This document shows, piece by piece, positions 25,840 to 34,665 of a stretch of 64,000 bases of DNA. The notes beneath the pieces are model-generated. The model saw nothing but the letters and a program-made list of their open reading frames with translations, did not search any database and was not told the DNA's origin. Position 1 is the stretch's first letter. Each line of letters starts with the position of its first letter. Position numbers and translations under genes: made by a program. Origin of the DNA: Mycolicibacterium rufum (GTDB lineage Bacteria > Actinomycetota > Actinomycetes > Mycobacteriales > Mycobacteriaceae); assembly GCF_022374875.2 (NCBI RefSeq), contig NZ_CP092427.2, forward strand, positions 2,232,001-2,296,000, in the 5' to 3' direction.

Positions 25840-26543
25840 CGCCGTCCCGGCTGCGGCTGCGGCGGCGGCTGATGATCCTGTCGGCGCCCATCGCCGTGGT
25901 GGCGCTCATGGCCGCCGTCAAGATGATCTCGGTGGTCGTCATCGGGCAGTCGGCGCAGCAGCACTACGAGGACAAGGCGATCGGCCAGCTCGGCAGCGAC
26001 GTGTCGATCCTCGGCCTCCTCGACGTGATCGAGCCGGCCACCACCCGTTTCGCCGCCGGCACCCTCGCGGTGCTCGACGACCGGCTGGACTCCGCGGATG
26101 CGGAGTTCTCGCAGTCGCTGGCCCGCACCCGGGCCGACCGGTCGTGCCCGGTGCGGGTCAACCTCGAACTCGTCCGCGAACGGCAGGGCGACATCGCGGC
26201 ATGGGAGGCGCGGCTCGACGACGCCCGGGAACGGTACGGCAGCGCACTGTCCGTCATCGACGACGCTCCCGCCCGGTGCTTCTCCGGCAACGACGATCCC
26301 GATCCGGATCGGCGTGCCGTCCGCGCCGACGCCGCCGCCCGCATCGCCGCCAAGCTGAGCGCCCTGGGCACCGTCGCACCCGCCGCACCCCCGCCTCCCC
26401 CACCTCCCGCCGAGGCGGTGCCGGCGGCACCCGTCATCGCGGCTCCGGAGTCGGAGTCGCCGCAGACGCGTCGCCTCGAGCCGGCTCAGGGCGATCCCCT
26501 CGAAGCGCTGCGGCGGCTCCTGAGGGACGCGGCCACCGGTTAA
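25836..26543 (+). CDS. TPR-like membrane protein, last gene of the MoxR operon
   Basis: 235 residues. One membrane helix (MILSAPIAVVALMAAVKMISV) then a helical region resembling a TPR repeat pair (DDRLDSADAEFSQSLARTRA; WEARLDDARERYGSALSVI) and a proline-rich linker with an eight-proline run near residue 180. In Bat operons of other bacteria a TPR protein often closes the locus, as here. GTG at 25836 overlaps the upstream stop (GTGA). The 3' end overlaps the convergent SnoaL-like gene by four bases. Confidence 0.65.
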   Translation: MTPSRLRLRRRLMILSAPIAVVALMAAVKMISVVVIGQSAQQHYEDKAIGQLGSDVSILGLLDVIEPATTRFAAGTLAVLDDRLDSADAEFSQSLARTRADRSCPVRVNLELVRERQGDIAAWEARLDDARERYGSALSVIDDAPARCFSGNDDPDPDRRAVRADAAARIAAKLSALGTVAPAAPPPPPPPAEAVPAAPVIAAPESESPQTRRLEPAQGDPLEALRRLLRDAATG

Positions 26544-26956
26544 CCCGGTGACGCGCCCGTCCAGTACTCCACGATCCGGCCGTCGACCATCCGCAGGATG
26601 TCGTTGCCGGTGAAGCGAGCAGGCCCGCGCTTGGTGCACCCGGTGCTGATCCAGTGGGCCGCCACCAGATCGCCGTCGACGAACGGCCCGACGTCGACCA
26701 CGAACATCAACTCGCGAAGTTCCCTGCGGGTCTGGTCGACGATGGCCTGGAGATCGTCGGGACCGCGGATGTCCCGCGTCGGCCAGTGGCCCACGAAATC
26801 GCCCGACACGATCTCTCGGGCGATGGGCTCGCCCGCCCACAGCTCGTTGATCCATCGCTGGTAGAGCGCATGTGGCCCGTGCGTGTCGCGGCGCCCGGCG
26901 GCCGCGGCGCGGGAGGCTGTACGCCGGCGTTGCGTCATCACGTCGTGCTCGCTCAT
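26540..26956 (-). CDS. SnoaL-like polyketide cyclase-family protein
   Basis: 138 residues if ATG at 26956 (MSEHDVM) is used; an upstream GTG at 26974 adds six. A basic N-terminus precedes an NTF2-like fold: YQRWINELWAGEPIAREIV, DFVGHWPTRDIRGPDDLQAIV and a final strand DGRIVEYWTG. It belongs to the SnoaL/ester-cyclase type found widely in actinobacteria; the ligand is unknown. The gene stands alone between the MoxR operon and the DUF4229 gene. Confidence 0.72.
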   Translation of the reverse strand: MSEHDVMTQRRRTASRAAAAGRRDTHGPHALYQRWINELWAGEPIAREIVSGDFVGHWPTRDIRGPDDLQAIVDQTRRELRELMFVVDVGPFVDGDLVAAHWISTGCTKRGPARFTGNDILRMVDGRIVEYWTGASPG

Positions 26957-27022
26957 GTGACGCCGGTTACCCACCGGCTCGACGGATTACGCACTCGAAA
27001 GTGTTTGCTGCTGAACAGTCGG

Positions 27023-27364
27023 TCAGGACTCTTGCCCGTCACGGCCGGGGTTGCCGGCGCCGTCGGGTGTGCTCTCGCCGCGCAGTCGCGCCTGCAGCTG
27101 CGCGCGTTCGGTGCGACGACGCTCGTCGAACACCGCGATGCTCTCGGTCGCCCGCCTCCGCAGAGGGGCGAACACCCAGATGCCGAGCGGGAAGGCGATC
27201 ACGATCGCGAACAACAGCGCGACGGCGATCGGGAACTCGCGCAGGCCGATCAGATGGCCGACGCCGAGGATGACCGCGGCGACGACGGCGACGAGCACCA
27301 GACGCGCCACGACATAGGCCGCGACGTCGAGCAACAGGCGAGATCCGGTGCGTTCGTCAGACAC
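27023..27364 (-). CDS. DUF4229 family membrane protein (Rv0531-like)
   Basis: 113 residues. Two membrane helices (ARLVLVAVVAAVILGVGHLIG and AVALLFAIVIAFPLGIWVFA) followed by a charged coiled segment rich in Arg and Glu, the DUF4229 pattern. Neighbourhood matches Rv0531, next to the Rv0530-like ParA gene. ATG at 27364 faces the divergent small gene at 27413. Function unknown; probably an inner-membrane protein of the cytochrome c maturation neighbourhood. Confidence 0.78.
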   Translation of the reverse strand: MSDERTGSRLLLDVAAYVVARLVLVAVVAAVILGVGHLIGLREFPIAVALLFAIVIAFPLGIWVFAPLRRRATESIAVFDERRRTERAQLQARLRGESTPDGAGNPGRDGQES

Positions 27365-27387
27365 GATCCGAGCCTACCGAGGGCGCG

Positions 27388-27393
27388 TATATT
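27388..27393 (+). promoter_or_regulatory. Candidate -10 box for the small membrane protein gene
   Basis: TATATT lies about 10 bases before the AGGAGG ribosome site of the gene at 27413, in the 48-base divergent spacer. It is the clearest AT-rich box there. No -35 was identified. Confidence 0.35.
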
Positions 27394-27412
27394 GACAGGA
27401 AGGAGGTTTCGA

Positions 27413-27577
27413 GTGGCGTATTTGCTCCTGATTCTCGTCTTGGCCGCACTGGTCTACGTTGGCTGGCGGGTGACCCGGATGACCGCGAATCGCACGCGCA
27501 CCCGGGTGATCGGACCGGACGACGATCCGGATTTCCTGCGGCGCATCAGCCCGCGGGACGACAAACCGCGGTCCTGA
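27413..27577 (+). CDS. Small single-span membrane protein
   Basis: 54 residues: one membrane helix (YLLLILVLAALVYVGWRV) then a basic-acidic tail (RVIGPDDDPDFLRRISPRDD). Start is GTG at 27413, set by an excellent AGGAGG nine bases upstream; the longer frame through this region is antisense to the DUF4229 gene. The tail motif with DDDP and phenylalanine is the kind conserved in small mycobacterial proteins at this position beside Rv0530. No function known. Confidence 0.72.
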   Translation: MAYLLLILVLAALVYVGWRVTRMTANRTRTRVIGPDDDPDFLRRISPRDDKPRS

Positions 27578-27581
27578 CCGG

Positions 27582-28703
27582 TTACCCGGCGGCGCCGCCG
27601 CCGGCCGGACGCGCGCCCGGAAAGCCTTGTGCCACCGTCGCTGCCAACTCCAGCAGGGCCTCGGTGGTCTCCTGCCGCAACCGATCCAGGCTGATTTCCG
27701 CGCCTTCCTCCAGGTGCGGGTCGAACGGCACCTGACACACCGCCCGGCAGCGCCGCGTGAAGTGGTCGACCACCTTGTTGAGATCGACCTTGGTGACACC
27801 GCGGCGCGCGCGCGGCCGCACCCCGTTGATGACCGCGATCGAGTTGCGCACCAGATCTTCTCGCCCGTGGGCCTCGAGCCAGTCCAGCGTCGCCGACGCG
27901 CTGCGCGCCCCGTCCACCGAGCCGGAGCTGATCACCACGAGCGCGTCGGCCTTGTCGAGAACCGCCGACATCGCCGAGTGCAGCATGCCGGTGCCGCAGT
28001 CGGTGAGCACGAGGCTGTAGAACCGCTCGAGCACGTCGAGGGTGCGGGCGTAGTCCTCGGCGCTGAATGCGACCGACACCGCCGGGTCGCTCTCGGAGGC
28101 GAGCACCTCGAGCCGGCTGGCGCCCTGCGAGGTGTACTGCCGCACGTCGCTGTAGGCCGCGATGCCCTCGGCGTCGCGCAACAGATGCCGCACCGTCGCG
28201 GCCGTCTCCAGCGGCACCTTCTGGCTCAGCGTGCCGCGGTCGGGGTTGGCGTCGACGGCGACCACGCGGTCGCCGCGGGTGCTCGCGAACGTCGCGCCCA
28301 GCGTGGCGGTGATCGTGGTCTTGCCGACCCCGCCCTTCTGCGAGAGCATCGCGATTCGGTAGCAGCCGCGCAGCGGGCGCTGCACCTGTGCGACGAGCTG
28401 GTCATGGCGCACGGCCCGCGGATCCTCCCCGAGGTCGACCAGCCGAGCCGTGCCCCAGTACAGCCACTTGCGCCAGCCCGCCGACGGGCCCCGGCGGGCC
28501 CGGCCGAGCAGCGCCAGCGTCGACAGATCCAGATAGGGCGGCGGATCGGGCACACCCGGGTCCACCGGGACGAGCGCGGTGGACGCGGCCACGACCGGCG
28601 CGGCGGGCTGCGGCGGGGTCGGCGCCGTCCACTCGGCGGGCACCTCGGCCATCGGGTCCCGGAAGCGCTGCTGGCCGCGGAACCCGCCCGGTACGTCCGA
28701 CAA
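27582..28703 (-). CDS. ParA/MinD-like ATPase (Rv0530-like)
   Basis: 373 residues. A proline-rich N-terminal 60 residues, then a ParA-type P-loop domain with deviant Walker A SQKGGVGKTT (residues 121-130), Walker A' strand VVAVDANPDRGTL and SLVLTDCGTGM as Walker B. It resembles the ESX-associated EspI-type ATPases but is encoded at the cytochrome c maturation locus, as Rv0530 is. The start is taken as TTG at 28703, with GGGGGAC upstream and 13 bases after the ccsA stop; ATG at 28650 is an alternative. Role may be spatial organisation or regulation of envelope enzymes. Confidence 0.8.
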   Translation of the reverse strand: MSDVPGGFRGQQRFRDPMAEVPAEWTAPTPPQPAAPVVAASTALVPVDPGVPDPPPYLDLSTLALLGRARRGPSAGWRKWLYWGTARLVDLGEDPRAVRHDQLVAQVQRPLRGCYRIAMLSQKGGVGKTTITATLGATFASTRGDRVVAVDANPDRGTLSQKVPLETAATVRHLLRDAEGIAAYSDVRQYTSQGASRLEVLASESDPAVSVAFSAEDYARTLDVLERFYSLVLTDCGTGMLHSAMSAVLDKADALVVISSGSVDGARSASATLDWLEAHGREDLVRNSIAVINGVRPRARRGVTKVDLNKVVDHFTRRCRAVCQVPFDPHLEEGAEISLDRLRQETTEALLELAATVAQGFPGARPAGGGAAG

Positions 28704-28716
28704 GACTCCGGTCCCC

Positions 28717-29694
28717 CTAGCCGACGCCGGCGTAGGAGTGCAGGCCGACGGTCACCAGGTTGATGAAGAACAGGTTGAACACCATGGCCACGAACCCGAC
28801 GACGTTGATCCACGCGGCCTTGCGGTCGCGCCACCCCGCGGTCGAACGAGCGTGCAGATAGGCGGCGTAGACGACCCAGGCGATGAACGACACCGTCTCC
28901 TTGGGGTCCCAGCCCCAGTACCGGCCCCACGCCTCCTCGGCCCAGATGGCGCCGAAGATCACCCCGAACCCGAAGATCGGGAACGCGAAGATCGTTGTCC
29001 GGTAAGCGATCCGGTCCAGGGTCTGGGCGTCGGGCAGCCGCGCCACGATGCGTCCGACCGCGTCGCTGCGGTCGGGATCGCCCAGCTTCGACATCTTGAG
29101 CAGGAACAGGATGCTGGCGACGCCGGCGACGAGGAACACCCCGGAACCGAGGCTGACCACGGACACGTGAATCGGCAGCCAGTAGGACTGCAGCGCCGGC
29201 ATCACGGGCGCGGCGTGCGAGTACAGCCACTTGCCCGACACCGTCAGCAGGATCAGCACCGGAACGAGCACGAACACCCACAGCGAGCGGTACTGCGGTT
29301 TGCGCAGCACCACCGCCCCGGCCACCAGACCGCAGAAGCACGTCAGGTTGATGAACTCGTACATGTTGCCCCACGGCACCCGGGACGTGGACAACCCGCG
29401 CAGCACGATGCACGCGAACAACAGGCCGATGCCGACGTAGACGAGCGCCAGCCCGGCCGAGCCGATCCGCTCGTCGAACGGGCGGCGCGGTGTGTCGAGG
29501 ACGCGACCCGGTGTGGCGCTGTCGCCCGCCACCGCGCCGGCGTTCACCAGCTCGCGGCTGTCCACCCGGCGGCCGCGGCTGTAGGCCAGCTCGACGGCGA
29601 GCAGCAGCAGCGCCACGACGAGCACCACCAGCGACGAGGTGAACGCCCAGTCGGAGTACCGGGCCAGCCCGAGATCGATGTGGGTGGTGTTCAT
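28717..29694 (-). CDS. ccsA: Cytochrome c synthase membrane subunit CcsA/CcsB
   Basis: 325 residues, about eight membrane helices. The Trp-rich heme-handling motif is WGRYWGWDPKETVSFIAW (about residues 258-275), with conserved His in SHAAPVMPALQ and THIHVSVV-like periplasmic loops. With ResB it forms the System II machine that attaches heme to cytochrome c on the outer face of the membrane. Corresponds to Rv0529. ATG at 29694 overlaps the resB stop (ATGA). Last cytochrome c maturation gene before the ParA-like ATPase. Confidence 0.93.
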   Translation of the reverse strand: MNTTHIDLGLARYSDWAFTSSLVVLVVALLLLAVELAYSRGRRVDSRELVNAGAVAGDSATPGRVLDTPRRPFDERIGSAGLALVYVGIGLLFACIVLRGLSTSRVPWGNMYEFINLTCFCGLVAGAVVLRKPQYRSLWVFVLVPVLILLTVSGKWLYSHAAPVMPALQSYWLPIHVSVVSLGSGVFLVAGVASILFLLKMSKLGDPDRSDAVGRIVARLPDAQTLDRIAYRTTIFAFPIFGFGVIFGAIWAEEAWGRYWGWDPKETVSFIAWVVYAAYLHARSTAGWRDRKAAWINVVGFVAMVFNLFFINLVTVGLHSYAGVG

Positions 29695-31319
29695 GCGCGA
29701 TCCGCTTCCTTCTCTGTCCCGTCCCGCCGGCGCGCCGGCTCCGCCTCCTCGATCGCCGAGAGCAGCTTCGTGGTCAGGCGCTCGAACTCGTCTCCCCACC
29801 CCGAGTTGTCGGTGCGGGCCAGGCCGCCCAGCTCGACGTTCACGGTACCCGCAGGCCCCGACGTCAACCGCACCCACACACGTCGGCGCCGCACGATCAA
29901 CGACACCAGCAGTCCGGCCATCATCGTCATCGCGAACACCAGCACCCACACCTGGGCGGGGTCGTGGGAGACCTGCAGGTTCACGAACGGCACCGCACCG
30001 TCGAACCGCACGATCGTGCCGTCGGGCAGCCGGGTGTCCTGCCCGGCGCGCAGGTTGACGCGCGCCACCTTCGCCAGCCGGCCCTGGTCGATCATCCGTG
30101 GGTCGAGGGAGAACAGCGACTGCGGCCGGCCGGTGTCCAGCCCGGTGTCGCCCTTGTAGATGTCGACCGCGACCGCGGGATCGTTCATGGCCGGGAACTT
30201 CGACGACAACAACGTGCCGTCGAGCTGCTCGGTGGGGGCGAACAGACCCTGGATCGCGATCTGGTTCTTGCGGCGTTCGCGTTCGTCGGCGTAGGTGCCG
30301 CCGGGCGGGTCGAACCGCATCGCGCCCGACGACAGGAACGTGATCTGGTCCTCGGGGCGCCACTGCAACGTCTGGGTGCGGGTCTTGCCGTCGGGGAACG
30401 TGACGCTGAACGTCGGCGCGTAGCCGTGGCCCTGCAGGTACACCCGGTCCCCGCCGACACGCAGCGGCTCGTTGACCTTGAGCAGGTACGGCCGCCAGGT
30501 GCCGGAGTCGAGGTCGTCACCGGCCTGGTAGTCGATGTCGGCCTGGAACGACGTGGCCTGCCCGCTGGGCAGATAGGTCGCCTGGAAGTCGTTGACCCGC
30601 ACGCAGATCGGGTACAGCGAGGTGCCGTCGACGGTGTTGCCGGCCCGGAACGAGTCGAACGCGGCCGGCGAGGCGGAGCAGAACCCCGGGCCGCCGTCGG
30701 CGACCACGATGACGTTGCCCTCGTAGCTGAAGAGCTTGCCCGCGGCGACCGCGACGAGCAGGCCCAGCAGCGAGAAGTGGAAGACGATGTTGCCGAACTC
30801 GCGCAGATAGCCCTTCTCCGCGGAGATCTCGGCGACCGATGTCGCCGCCGGGGCGGCTCCGGCACCCTCGGGGGTCTGCCGGGTGGAGCGCCGCCACCCC
30901 GACAGCTGGTCGTCGACGGCCGCGGCCATCGCGGCGACGTCGTCGCCGGGCACCTCGGCGGTGTGGTGTTTGGGCAACCGGGCGAGGTTGCGCGGAGCCG
31001 CGACAGGCGCGGCGCGCAGGCTGCGCATGTGCTCGGCCAGACGCGGGGTCAGGCAGCCCACCAGCGACACGAACAGCAGCACGTAGATGGCGGTGAACCA
31101 GAAGCTGGAGAACACGTCGAACGCCTGAACGCGGTCCAGCCACGGCCCGATCGTCGGGTGCTCGGCGAGGTACTCGGCCACCTTGGTCTCGTTGAGGCTG
31201 CGCTGCGGCAGCAGGGCCCCGGGGATGGCGCCGAGCGCGAGCAGGAACAGCAGCACCAGTGCGGTGCCCATCGAGGTGAGCGTGCGCCAGGTGTTGCGGG
31301 CGTAGGCGAGAAGGCGCAT
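29691..31319 (-). CDS. resB: Cytochrome c biogenesis protein ResB/Ccs1
   Basis: 542 residues; N-terminal helices near 15-35, 70-95 and 165-185, a large extracytoplasmic domain (about 190-460), and a final helix (VWVLVFAMTMMAGLLVSLIV) followed by a cytoplasmic tail. This is the ResB/Ccs1 layout and is similar in length to Rv0528 (529). It delivers reduced apocytochrome and heme to CcsA. ATG at 31319 shares one base with the ccdA stop (TGATG), marking the start. Confidence 0.92.
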   Translation of the reverse strand: MRLLAYARNTWRTLTSMGTALVLLFLLALGAIPGALLPQRSLNETKVAEYLAEHPTIGPWLDRVQAFDVFSSFWFTAIYVLLFVSLVGCLTPRLAEHMRSLRAAPVAAPRNLARLPKHHTAEVPGDDVAAMAAAVDDQLSGWRRSTRQTPEGAGAAPAATSVAEISAEKGYLREFGNIVFHFSLLGLLVAVAAGKLFSYEGNVIVVADGGPGFCSASPAAFDSFRAGNTVDGTSLYPICVRVNDFQATYLPSGQATSFQADIDYQAGDDLDSGTWRPYLLKVNEPLRVGGDRVYLQGHGYAPTFSVTFPDGKTRTQTLQWRPEDQITFLSSGAMRFDPPGGTYADERERRKNQIAIQGLFAPTEQLDGTLLSSKFPAMNDPAVAVDIYKGDTGLDTGRPQSLFSLDPRMIDQGRLAKVARVNLRAGQDTRLPDGTIVRFDGAVPFVNLQVSHDPAQVWVLVFAMTMMAGLLVSLIVRRRRVWVRLTSGPAGTVNVELGGLARTDNSGWGDEFERLTTKLLSAIEEAEPARRRDGTEKEADRA

Positions 31320-32086
31320 CAGATCGGCAACCTCACGTCGGTGACGAAGGCGTCGCGCACCCAGGACACGAACTCGTTCCACAGGCCCGTCACCAGCGCG
31401 GCGCCCACCAGGATCAGCAGCACGCCACCGAAGATCTGGATGGCCCGGGTGTGCCGGCGCAACCAGCCCAGCCCACTGACGGCGCGGGCCGAACCGAAGG
31501 CCAGCAGCACGAACGGGATACCCAGACCCATGCAGTAGGCGATCACCAGCACCACCCCGCGGGCCACGTTGCTGCCCTCGGTCGCCGACGCCACGGCGAT
31601 GACGCCGGTCAGCGTCGGCCCCAGGCACGGCGTCCAGCCCAGCGCGAACACCGCACCCAGCAAGGGAGCGCCACCGAGCGTGGAGAGCTCGCGCGGCGTG
31701 AACCTGGTGTCGCGCTGCAGCATCGGCACGAGCCCGATGAACACCAGGCCCATCACGATCGTGACGACCCCGCCGATGCGTTGCAGCAGAAGCTGATTGG
31801 TGATCAGCGCGGTCGTCATCCCCAGCACCGCGACGGTGCCGAGCAGGAACACGACGGTGAACCCGGCCACGAACAGCGCGGCCGCACCGGCGACCCGCAG
31901 CCGCGCCCCCCGCACCTTCACCGAGGACGGCGAGTCCTCGACACCGACGACCGCGGCCAGATACGACAGGTAGCCCGGCACCAGCGGCACCACGCACGGC
32001 GAGGCGAACGACACCACACCGGCCAGCACGCTCACCGCCACGGCGAGCAGCAAGGGCCCGCCGGCAGCCACGTCGGCGACGTTCAC
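31319..32086 (-). CDS. ccdA: Thiol-disulfide transporter CcdA
   Basis: 255 residues, six membrane helices. The two redox cysteines occur in SFASPCVVPLVPGYLSYLA (about Cys32) and GWTPCLGPTLTGV (about Cys152), the standard CcdA pair. It carries reducing power across the membrane to the thioredoxin-like lipoprotein encoded just upstream. Corresponds to Rv0527. GTG at 32086 overlaps that gene's stop (GTGA). Confidence 0.93.
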   Translation of the reverse strand: MNVADVAAGGPLLLAVAVSVLAGVVSFASPCVVPLVPGYLSYLAAVVGVEDSPSSVKVRGARLRVAGAAALFVAGFTVVFLLGTVAVLGMTTALITNQLLLQRIGGVVTIVMGLVFIGLVPMLQRDTRFTPRELSTLGGAPLLGAVFALGWTPCLGPTLTGVIAVASATEGSNVARGVVLVIAYCMGLGIPFVLLAFGSARAVSGLGWLRRHTRAIQIFGGVLLILVGAALVTGLWNEFVSWVRDAFVTDVRLPI

Positions 32087-32664
32087 TGCTCGGCCGCCAA
32101 TCGCTCGACGACCGGCTGCAGATCCGAGGCCAGCAGCTCGCGCAGGAACACCGCGGCGACCCGGTGCCGGCGGTCGAGCACCACCGTGGACGGGATCACC
32201 GTCGTGGGATACCGCCCCCCGAAGGCGATCAGGGTGCGCATCGCCGGGTCGTAGATGGACGGGAAGGTCACGCCGCGGTCGATGACGAAGTCGCGGGCAG
32301 CGTCGATGTTGTTGTCGCGCACATCGATTCCGAGGAAAGCCACGCCCCGGTCCCGGGTGGCCCGGTACACCTGCTCGAGCTGGGTGATCTCGGTGCGGCA
32401 CGGACCGCACCACTGCCCCCACACGTTGAGGACGACGACCTTGTCCCTGAAACTTTCCAGCGACAGCGTCTTGTCGGTGTCCATCAGGTCGGGCCCGGAG
32501 ATCGGACCCGGTGTCCCGCGCTCGGCGGGCGGGTCGTAGAAGATGTCGGTCTTACCGCCGGGGGCGACGAACTCGAAGCTGCCACCCTGCGCGACGGCGT
32601 CGCGGCCGGTCGAGCATCCCGCGAGCACGACCACCGCCATCAGCAGGGCAACCAGCCGACTCAC
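32083..32664 (-). CDS. Thioredoxin-like lipoprotein (ResA/CcsX type)
   Basis: 193 residues. A signal peptide with lipobox VVVLAGC (Cys17) indicates a lipoprotein on the outer face. The thioredoxin fold follows, with the active site WGQWCGPCRTEI near residue 87 and the cis-Pro region ATVIPSTVV. It should keep apocytochrome c cysteines reduced for heme attachment. Corresponds to Rv0526. GTG at 32664 overlaps the phosphatase-like stop; no other start gives the signal peptide. Confidence 0.9.
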   Translation of the reverse strand: MSRLVALLMAVVVLAGCSTGRDAVAQGGSFEFVAPGGKTDIFYDPPAERGTPGPISGPDLMDTDKTLSLESFRDKVVVLNVWGQWCGPCRTEITQLEQVYRATRDRGVAFLGIDVRDNNIDAARDFVIDRGVTFPSIYDPAMRTLIAFGGRYPTTVIPSTVVLDRRHRVAAVFLRELLASDLQPVVERLAAEQ

Positions 32665-33293
32665 TGCCCGGCCAGCTCCGCGTACCCCCAGCCCACGCAG
32701 GCATCGTCGTGGAAGTAGAACGACGTGACCGACGCCAGGTTGCACATGCGCCGGGTTGGGAAGTGGTGCAACGGCTTCTCCGTCATGGAGCGGCGCAGCG
32801 TCTCGACGGGCAACTGATGGCTGACGCAGACGGCTTCGTGACCGGAGGCACTGACCGCCGCGCGCCGCAGGGCCCGGGTCATGCGTGCGGCGATCTCGGT
32901 GTAGGGCTCGCCCCACGACGGGGTGCGCGGGTTGCGCAGGTGCCACCAGTTGCGGGGGTCGCGCAGCGCGCCGTCGCCCGGAGAGACCTTCTGGCCCTGG
33001 AAGATGTTCGCCGACTCGATCAGTTCGTCGTCCGTGCCGACGGTCAGACCGTGCCGCGCCGCGATCGGCGCCGCGGTCTCCTGCGCCCGTTCCAGCGGGG
33101 AGGCCACCACGTGCGTGATGTCCCGCGCGGCCAGCCAGTCGGCCACCGCACGGGCCTGGGCCTGCCCACGCTCGGAGAGGTGGTAGTCGGGCAGCCTGCC
33201 GTAGAGGATCTTATCGGGGTTGTGCACCTCGCCATGCCGCATCACGTGCACGACAGTCCTCGTGGCGCCTCCGGCGCCGGTCGCCTCCGTCAT
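32661..33293 (-). CDS. Histidine phosphatase-superfamily protein (GpmB-like)
   Basis: 210 residues, phosphoglycerate-mutase fold. The catalytic RHG motif is [12 protein letters not shown] (residues 16-27), with the second Arg in [10 protein letters not shown] and the acid/His pair in [10 protein letters not shown]. Many such proteins dephosphorylate small molecules rather than act in glycolysis. Corresponds to Rv0525 and lies between hemL and the thioredoxin gene with 4-base overlaps on both sides, so it is made with the heme and cytochrome c enzymes. Confidence 0.88.
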   Translation of the reverse strand: MTEATGAGGATRTVVHVMRHGEVHNPDKILYGRLPDYHLSERGQAQARAVADWLAARDITHVVASPLERAQETAAPIAARHGLTVGTDDELIESANIFQGQKVSPGDGALRDPRNWWHLRNPRTPSWGEPYTEIAARMTRALRRAAVSASGHEAVCVSHQLPVETLRRSMTEKPLHHFPTRRMCNLASVTSFYFHDDACVGWGYAELAGQ

Positions 33294-34591
33294 GCGGTGG
33301 CCTGCGCTGCCGCGCGCGCAGCGGCGGGAAGCGCCTCGGCGATCCGGCCGAACGCGTCGTCATCGAGAGCCGTTGACACGAACCAGCATTCGTAGGCACT
33401 CGGCGGCGGGTAGATACCCGCGTCGAGCAGGCCGTGGAAGAACGCCGGGAACCGCCACGTCTCGGTGGCCTTGGCCGAGGCGAAATCGGTGACCGGGTCG
33501 GCGTCGCCGAAGAACACGCTGAACATGTTGCCCGCGCGCGGGATCTGATGCGCCACACCGGCTTCGGTGAGCGCATCGCCGATCAGACCGATGAGCCGGT
33601 CGGCGTTGGCGTCCAGCGTCGCGTAGACGGCGTCGTCGGCGGCGCGCAGCGTGGCCAGCCCGGCGGCCATGGCGACCGGATTGCCCGACAGCGTGCCAGC
33701 CTGGTACACCGGCCCGAGCGGGGCGAGGCGGCCCATCACGTCGGCGCGGCCGCCGAATGCCGCGGCGGGCAGTCCGCCGCTCATCACCTTGCCGTAGGTG
33801 AACAGGTCGGCGTCCACCGGATCGAGGCCGTACCACCCGGAGCGGCTGACGCGGAAGCCCGTCATCACCTCGTCGGAGATCAACAGCGCGCCGTGCGCAG
33901 CGGTGATACGGCGCAGTGCGGCGTTGAAGCCGGGCAGCGGCGGGACGGTGCCCATGTTGCCCGGGCTGGCCTCGGTGATCACGCACGCGATCTCGTCGCC
34001 GAAGCGGGCGAAGACGTCCTCGAGCGCGGCGACGTTGTTGTAGGGCAGGACCACGGTGTCGGCGGCGGCGGCGCCGGTCACCCCCGGGGACGACGGCAGG
34101 CCGAGCGTCGCGACGCCCGAGCCGGCGTCGGCCAACAGCGCGTCGCTGTGGCCGTGGTAGCAGCCGGAGAACTTGATGATCTTCGCGCGGCCGGTGAAGC
34201 CGCGGGCCAGCCGGATCGCGCTCATCGTGGCCTCGGTGCCGGAGTTCACCAGCCGCAACCGTTCGACGGGGGCGACACGGTCGATGATCTCGCGGGCCAG
34301 CTCGGACTCCGACGGGGTGGGCGCGCCGAACGACAATCCGTCCGCGGCCGCGCGCTGCACGGCCTCGACCACCGCGGGGTGGGCGTGCCCGAGGATCATC
34401 GGCCCCCAGGAGCACACCAGGTCGACGTAGCGGTTGCCGTCGGCGTCGGTCAGCCAGCAGCCCTGGGCGGAGGTGATGAACCGGGGGGTGCCGCCGACGG
34501 AGTTGAAGGCACGCACCGGTGAGTTCACTCCGCCGGGGATGACCGAGGCGGCGTCGGCGAAGAGCTTCGCGGAGACGTCGGTACTGCTCAT
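33290..34591 (-). CDS. hemL: Glutamate-1-semialdehyde 2,1-aminomutase
   Basis: 433 residues, class III PLP enzyme. PLP lysine lies in [36 protein letters not shown] and [11 protein letters not shown] are the usual cofactor motifs. Converts glutamate-1-semialdehyde to 5-aminolevulinate in the C5 route, the step after HemA. ATG at 34591 begins the conserved N-terminus. It opens the operon that continues through cytochrome c maturation, linking heme supply and use. A candidate promoter with TTGACC lies in the divergent spacer. Confidence 0.96.
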   Translation of the reverse strand: MSSTDVSAKLFADAASVIPGGVNSPVRAFNSVGGTPRFITSAQGCWLTDADGNRYVDLVCSWGPMILGHAHPAVVEAVQRAAADGLSFGAPTPSESELAREIIDRVAPVERLRLVNSGTEATMSAIRLARGFTGRAKIIKFSGCYHGHSDALLADAGSGVATLGLPSSPGVTGAAAADTVVLPYNNVAALEDVFARFGDEIACVITEASPGNMGTVPPLPGFNAALRRITAAHGALLISDEVMTGFRVSRSGWYGLDPVDADLFTYGKVMSGGLPAAAFGGRADVMGRLAPLGPVYQAGTLSGNPVAMAAGLATLRAADDAVYATLDANADRLIGLIGDALTEAGVAHQIPRAGNMFSVFFGDADPVTDFASAKATETWRFPAFFHGLLDAGIYPPPSAYECWFVSTALDDDAFGRIAEALPAAARAAAQATA

Positions 34592-34624
34592 GGCACCAGT
34601 GTCCCAGCCGGGTCAAAACGGTCA

Positions 34625-34639
34625 ACTACAGGGTGTAGT
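34625..34639. promoter_or_regulatory. Palindrome ACTACA-GGG-TGTAGT in the hemL divergent spacer
   Basis: Perfect 6-base arms with three central bases between hemL and the Ddn-like gene. It adjoins TTGACC on the minus strand (a -35 candidate for hemL), so a protein bound here could block hemL, the divergent gene or both. Chance occurrence is possible for arms of this length. Confidence 0.35.
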
Positions 34640-34665
34640 GGTCGGGCCGGGCGGATGATGGGTCT

